Shown: positions 59,574 to 64,000 of the stretch, piece by piece
Layout of the letters: each line of letters opens with the position of its first letter
Numbering within the stretch: position 1 is the first letter of the stretch
Origin: Ophiobolus disseminans
Lineage: Eukaryota > Ascomycota > Dothideomycetes > Pleosporales > Phaeosphaeriaceae
DNA length: 64,000 nt
Direction: 5' to 3'
Assembly (NCBI GenBank): GCA_010093685.1
Contig: MU006242.1
Location: 248,001-312,000 of the forward strand
The notes under the pieces: model-generated
What the model was told of the DNA's origin: nothing
The model's database searches: none
The model's input: the letters and a program-made list of their open reading frames with translations, nothing else
Made by a program: the position numbers and the translations under genes

Positions 59574-61329
59574 TTATGAACCTGCAATGTCCTCGCTGTC
59601 TTTCTCGAGGTGTCTGTCAAGACTCGCCATCAGATCGGGTTCTGACGGAGGAGCAGATGGAATCTCTGCGAGAGGTGCAGAAACAGGCTCTGGTTCAATC
59701 GGTGTCACAATGACTGGCTCGGGCTCTACGACTGGTGCGGGAATCGTATCATTGGGCTCGAGATGAATAGGCTCTGGCTCATTCGAAGTCACAGAAGTGA
59801 GTATCTGGTTGAGCGAGTTCTGTCGACTGTGTGAAATCGTGGACAAAGGCAGGTCTGGAGAGCTAGACGCTTCACGTGCGACACTTTGCTCGGTTGGCTC
59901 GGGCACGGTTGAGAGCGGTATGGGCGACTCGTTCTTGACGAACGGTTGCGTGTTGTCTTCTAGGATTACCGCTGTGGGTACGGCAGAAGCCGCGGTTTCT
60001 AGGGCCGCAGTTTCGGTCGAGTCCAGAGTCGGCACACTTGTTGGTGCTGTTGGTGGCCCTTGAGATGTCGCTGGAGTCGCGGGGTTCGAAGTATGTTCAC
60101 CGTCATGATCGTCGTCTTCTGAACCTTCGTCGCCAGAACCTTCATCGTCATCTCCGCCGGCTTCCGCCATTTCCGTATCGCCATCAGACGGCTCCGCAGA
60201 TCCACCTTCTTGCTTGACACCAGGCACAGCAAGTAAGTCAGCTCCCACAGCGGGCGCTGGTATTCCTTGCCGGGCTGCTCCGTCGACGAATCCAACCCTC
60301 CTTCTGCCGCGGCCGGGGCCGCCACGCTTCCTCTTTGGAGGCGGTGCCCGTCTCCTAGGCGGCGTTTGTTGCAAAATTTCGCTAGCAACTACCACACCTT
60401 GTGCATTCACAATGCCAACTCCTTCCACGATCGTACCTGGGGCGGCTGTGGCTGGTACGACCTCGATTGCGGCGTCCGATGGCTGAACTTCGCCCTCAAC
60501 AGCTTGCCCCTCTGGAACAAGGACCTTGTAAACCGTGGCATTACCTTCGGCGTCCAGCTTCTTGACTTTCGTTTCTCGCAAAGCCGGTTGCGCTATGCCA
60601 TTGACAGCGTATTGAGATGGTAGGCCCTTTCTTCTCTTTGCAAGGTACTCAGGCTCTGTCGCTTCAAGGTGTCGTGCAACCTTGGCATACTTTTTGATAG
60701 TAAAACCAATTTGGACCTCTTTGCTCTCCTCCTCCTCATCTTTCATCTCGTTGTCGTCTTCAGGCGGCGCTGGAGGCTTATAAACACGCCCAGACCGCGC
60801 AGCCCGTAGTAGTTGCTGGGAATGATCCGGCAACATGTGTGAGTCGCGTGGCATTGGAAGTTCAGGCCATGCATCCTTGTCAGCGGGCTTGTTGTCGCCT
60901 GCACTGGCTCCAACGGTAATCTCAACTTCTCGGTACTGATTGATAGGGAGTCCTTCCAACACATTGTGCTCTATTTGACCGCGTCCTGACCTGTTGGAGC
61001 GGTCTCGATTTCGGAACTAGCCATTGGCAATTAGCATTAGACTTCAGGGAATAGATAGCATGTGGTTTCTATGCGCCCATAGATCTTGATATATCCATAA
61101 AGCGCGTATTGCCTAGCCTGCTGTCCTGCTACAGAACATACAATCTCATCCTCGTCATACGCTTGATGATGCTGCATGACAAACGAAGCAAGTGAAATGA
61201 AATATAGAATGTGCAAGGATAAGAATAGCTCTTTAGCACGTGAGAGACGAGTCGCGAAAACAGACGTGCCGGGAAAGATGGACGAGATTGTGAGGATCGC
61301 GAAACAATTGCACCACTTACCGGAGCCAT
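59574..61329 (-). CDS. Low-complexity nuclear-type protein of unknown function
   Basis: Exon 1 is only nine bases (61321-61329, Met-Ala-Pro), followed by a 304-nt intron (GTAAGT..CTAG, 61017-61320) and exon 2 59574-61016; 483 residues. The N-terminus is basic (FRNRDRSNRSGRGQ). Residues about 55-75 contain HMLPDHSQQLLRAARSGRVY, which looks conserved. A Lys/Arg/Gly patch (PPPKRKRGGPGRGRRR) is a likely nuclear signal or DNA/RNA-binding tail. The C-terminal half is Glu/Pro/Ser/Thr-rich and disordered, with an acidic run. The tiny first exon is inferred: it supplies the only good ATG, and the frame is open without it. No catalytic domain seen. Confidence 0.65.
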
Positions 61330-61888
61330 GGTAATCTACGGTTTCCTCGACAAACGGTAGCGCGCAGATTGGGTGGGAGGATGGAGGCAGGTGCGCCGCT
61401 GCAGCGGGAAGTTGCGGTGTAGTGAAGGAAGGCGCGTCTGGACGTGAGATGCGACCCTAGCGCACGGACCACAAGGTTTCTGATTGGCTGCAGACTCAGG
61501 TTTGGACTACGTACGTGTTTCAAGCCGCAATTGAGGTAGCAATTAATTAGAACGATCGAGAATTGACAGATGGTGTGCATCTAAATGAGAGGAGTCGAAA
61601 GAGAAGTGCATGGCATTTGGGATTGGGTTAGATGCCAAAATGTACTCATCACAACAAGTATCATGAGTGAGTGCAAAACGTAGCCCTGGAGTTCGTACAG
61701 TTCGTATGATTGACTATGCCCTGGAAAGTAGCGCCCTGTCCATTTCGAGCACATCTCTGCTCAGGGAGATTTTATGCAATATTGGTACACAATCTACAGT
61801 ATAACCACAACTCCTTCAACCTCCGAACCTTCCTAGTCCCACCTGCGATGTGTTAGCCGTTGTTCACTATTCAAGGCCCTAAACAAGC
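61330..61888. other. Intergenic region
   Basis: 559 bp: promoter of the low-complexity protein gene and 3' flank of ISD11. No gene seen. Confidence 0.5.
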
Positions 61889-62552
61889 TTACCCTTGGTC
61901 CTTTTGCCTTACAATATCTCCCCTGTCGCCAGTCTGCTTCCCTTGCTTGCCACCCTCGACGACTAAACGATCGAGTTGGTAAAATTGTGATATGACGGTT
62001 TGCCTCTGCATTCCTGTCAGCCGCTGTATGTTCCAGATTCTTCTGCTTCCAATTGATAACGAATGCGCAGTTTCGGGCCGTATATCATGCACGATGCCTC
62101 ACACCTGAGTTTTCAGCGCATCAAGCCCAGCCCTGATACTTCCAGCGGGGTATGCCTTACGCACCTTCAGTATCTGTAGCTCTTTCAGACCCTTCTGCAC
62201 AAGCTCTTGTACCCTCCTCTCCTCTGGCTCGCTCTTATGTTCCCGGAAGGCATCGCGCGTTCTCCGTTTGGCATATTCGCGGAAGTTGTATGCGGCGAAT
62301 TGTCCGCCTTGTCTAAGTAGTGATCGGTACTACAGTAGATGGTTAGTATGTGACTGACTGTGAATACATATGTCTCGAGGGTATGCGACGGCCTGTTGCC
62401 TCGATATGGGTGGGGTGTAGCGGCGACTGCAGTGTGGGCATGCGGTGTTGCAGGTGGGGTTGTGACCAGTCCATGACAGCGAAGAGAGCAATACATACAA
62501 GTGAGCGCACTTGGTATGGCATGTCGCCTTTGGTTGCTTGTGCTAATGACAT
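61889..62552 (-). CDS. ISD11: ISD11/LYRM4, LYR-motif partner of the cysteine desulfurase
   Basis: Stabilises Nfs1 in mitochondrial iron-sulfur cluster assembly and binds acyl-ACP. Exons 62499-62552, 62105-62329 and 61889-62005, introns 169 and 99 nt, all phase 0; 131 residues. The LYR motif itself is split by intron 1: exon 1 ends in Leu and exon 2 begins YRSLLRQGGQFAAYNFREYA. Then come RRTRDAFREHKSEPEERRV, LVQKGLKELQILKVRKAYPA and, in exon 3, RQTVISQFYQLDRLVVEGGK with a conserved-looking end GDIVRQKDQG. The start MSLAQATKGDMPYQVRSL is in the normal position. Each exon is too short to stand out alone. Confidence 0.9.
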
Positions 62553-63142
62553 GTTGTGGGGTGTGAAGAGTGTGGAGGCGTAACATGGAAATAAATGTCG
62601 ACGATTAGATCATAAGGCTTGGAAGTCGGAGAAAAGCTTCAAAACTCCGAGCCTAGCGGAGATGCATTTTGGTGTTGCGACAAGTCACGCTGAGAGAAAC
62701 TGGACACCGTGTACATCACTTTGAGAAGCAAAGGGCCTCAAGAGCTTTTATTCTTTTATCCACTCTTCGATGCTTCTCGACACATCGAATAGGCGCGAAG
62801 CCTGTAGCTATTGTACATCTCTCCTTTGGCGGCATAGATCCCAGACTACGCTCATCTCCTCCATTTTCCAAACTCTCGCTGCCATCGTCCATTGAACGGA
62901 GTGCAGACCATATGTTTCCTCACAGCCTCGACTCAAACTCTCTTTGCCGTCGTCCATTAAAAGAAATGCAGAACATGTGTTCCCTCACTCCAGCTCCAAC
63001 TCAACTTCCACAGTTCCGCCTTTCGGGTATACTCCTCAAGTTTTCCTCCCCAGAACGCCGCCCAATGCATTGATGAAAGACACATGCAAGAAGTAAAGAA
63101 TACGCAAATTACAAGCTTAGAAAGTAAAAGACATACTCACAC
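62553..63142. other. Intergenic region
   Basis: 590 bp: promoter of ISD11 and 3' flank of SF3A1. A plus-strand frame at 62669-63073 has an imperfect internal duplication of Ser/Pro-rich sequence but no signature. Confidence 0.5.
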
Positions 63143-64000
63143 TCACTGACGATGCTTCTCATGGATCCGGCGAAGCTGTTCCTGGACGTTCATGCTCTGC
63201 ATCTGCGCCATCCGGGCGGCATCTTTAGCCGCGTCTGGCTGCCCGTCATAGGACGAAATCGCCGCCCTCTTCCGACGCGCCTCCTCTTCTGGAGATAGGG
63301 ACATGCTAGAAGCACCGTCGTAGATATCCTCGCGCTGACTGGCAAAGCGTTTGAGGTTATTCGCGACATCGGCGGTGTTGATCGTGGTCGAATATCGTGC
63401 TTCGGCTTTGTCGCGTTGCTCTTTCCAGCGTGGGTCGAGAAGTTCGACTGAAATCTTGAGTTAGCATGTTCTTAGAAGAAGCGACGCAGAAGGACTTACT
63501 TCGGATGTGCTCGTCGATCTCGTTGGCAGGGATGTTCTGCTTGCAGTTAGGGCACACGACCGTCGCAACGTTGGACTTCTTCGCGGCTGCGCGGGGAACG
63601 TAGTCTGTAACGATGCGACCAGGCGCCCCGCGAGTTGCAGCCTGTGCGCGGGCCCGCTGATCGTTCTCTGCTTGTCGCCGCGCCTGTTCCTCCTCGCGCG
63701 ACCTCTCTGCGGGTGACCTGTAGTCTTGTGGAGGAGGCGCATATGCGCCGTAGGGAGCCTGGACTGGCGGTGCCATCGGGTAGGCTGCCTGCATTGGTTG
63801 TGGCACTGTGTGTTGTTGGGTGACGTTGTAATATGCCGTGTCGTCAGGCATGGTTTCCTCGAGGCGCCTAGTTGATAGCGAGACCATGGCTTTCTGCTCC
63901 AGTGACTGCGACTGCAAGTCGTTGAGGAGAGCGGGCGGAGGAAGATCTGCGTTGTCATCGACTTCATCAAACAAGACAGTTGCGATGACAGTGAAATCGT
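63143..64000 (-). CDS. SF3A1: Splicing factor 3A subunit 1 (partial, C-terminal part)
   Basis: Component of the U2 snRNP SF3a complex. Exons 63500 to beyond 64000 and 63143-63447 (intron 63448-63499, GTAAGT..TTTCAG), stop TGA at 63143-63145. The visible 267 or so residues start inside DFTVIATVLFDEVDDNADLP, then Pro/Gln-rich linker, RIVTDYVPRAAAK, a CPNCKQNIPANEIDEHIRIE block (join at the Ile codon) and ELLDPRWKEQRDKAEARYST followed by a charged helical end. These are the SF3A1/Prp21 middle-region signatures. No ubiquitin-like domain follows, as is usual in fungi. The SURP modules lie outside the window. Confidence 0.9.

Noticed and set aside
1..64000. CRISPR arrays, prokaryotic operons, rRNA genes, intact transposons, secondary-metabolite backbone genes
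   Set aside because: None seen: no spaced direct repeats, no rRNA signature, no transposase or reverse transcriptase motifs, and no PKS/NRPS/terpene synthase motifs in any frame examined.

Overview
The window reads as nuclear DNA of a filamentous ascomycete. Genes lie on both strands. Most introns are about 45-65 nt with GT..AG ends (two are GC..AG), and intergenic spaces are large. The gene set is fungal: membrane-anchored kynurenine 3-monooxygenase, kinesin-5, rhamnogalacturonan lyase, a secreted phosphoesterase and a multicopper oxidase. A Dothideomycete (Pleosporales-like) source is my inference from the style of the orphan proteins; nothing in the window proves it. Exon joins were made by hand from splice signals and frame continuity.

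Left third (1-23.2 kb). The edge cuts a secreted cellobiose-dehydrogenase-type cytochrome gene. It is followed by a three-membrane-segment orphan, kynurenine 3-monooxygenase, methionine aminopeptidase 1 (divergent from the monooxygenase), the cornichon cargo receptor Erv14, the splicing factor Prp17 and a tiny Ser/Tyr/Gly-rich protein gene with a repeat upstream of its start. From 12.6 to 22.4 kb lies a gene-poor stretch with one doubtful hypothetical gene, a tRNA-like relic, short tandem repeats and unresolved coding-like frames, ending at a secreted six-cysteine protein.

Middle (23.9-44.2 kb). A membrane-anchored multicopper oxidase and a secreted acid phosphatase are divergent. Then come a class I cyclic nucleotide phosphodiesterase with a receiver-like N-terminus, mitochondrial isoleucyl-tRNA synthetase, a UPF0183/PHAF1 protein and, divergent from it, kinesin-5.

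Right third (44.2-64 kb). Two gene-poor gaps flank a three-exon orphan. Next are a pectin-degrading lyase (PL4), a class II aldolase-like protein, several small orphans, a low-complexity nuclear-type protein, the three-exon ISD11 (LYRM4) gene and the 3' half of the SF3A1 splicing factor gene, cut by the right edge.

Most genes are housekeeping and unrelated to one another, and I see no biosynthetic cluster, CRISPR array, intact transposon or obvious new multi-gene system. The least ordinary items are the receiver-like/PDE fusion, two GC..AG introns, an orphan gene with a premature stop between two coding-like blocks, and small genes recoverable only by splicing.
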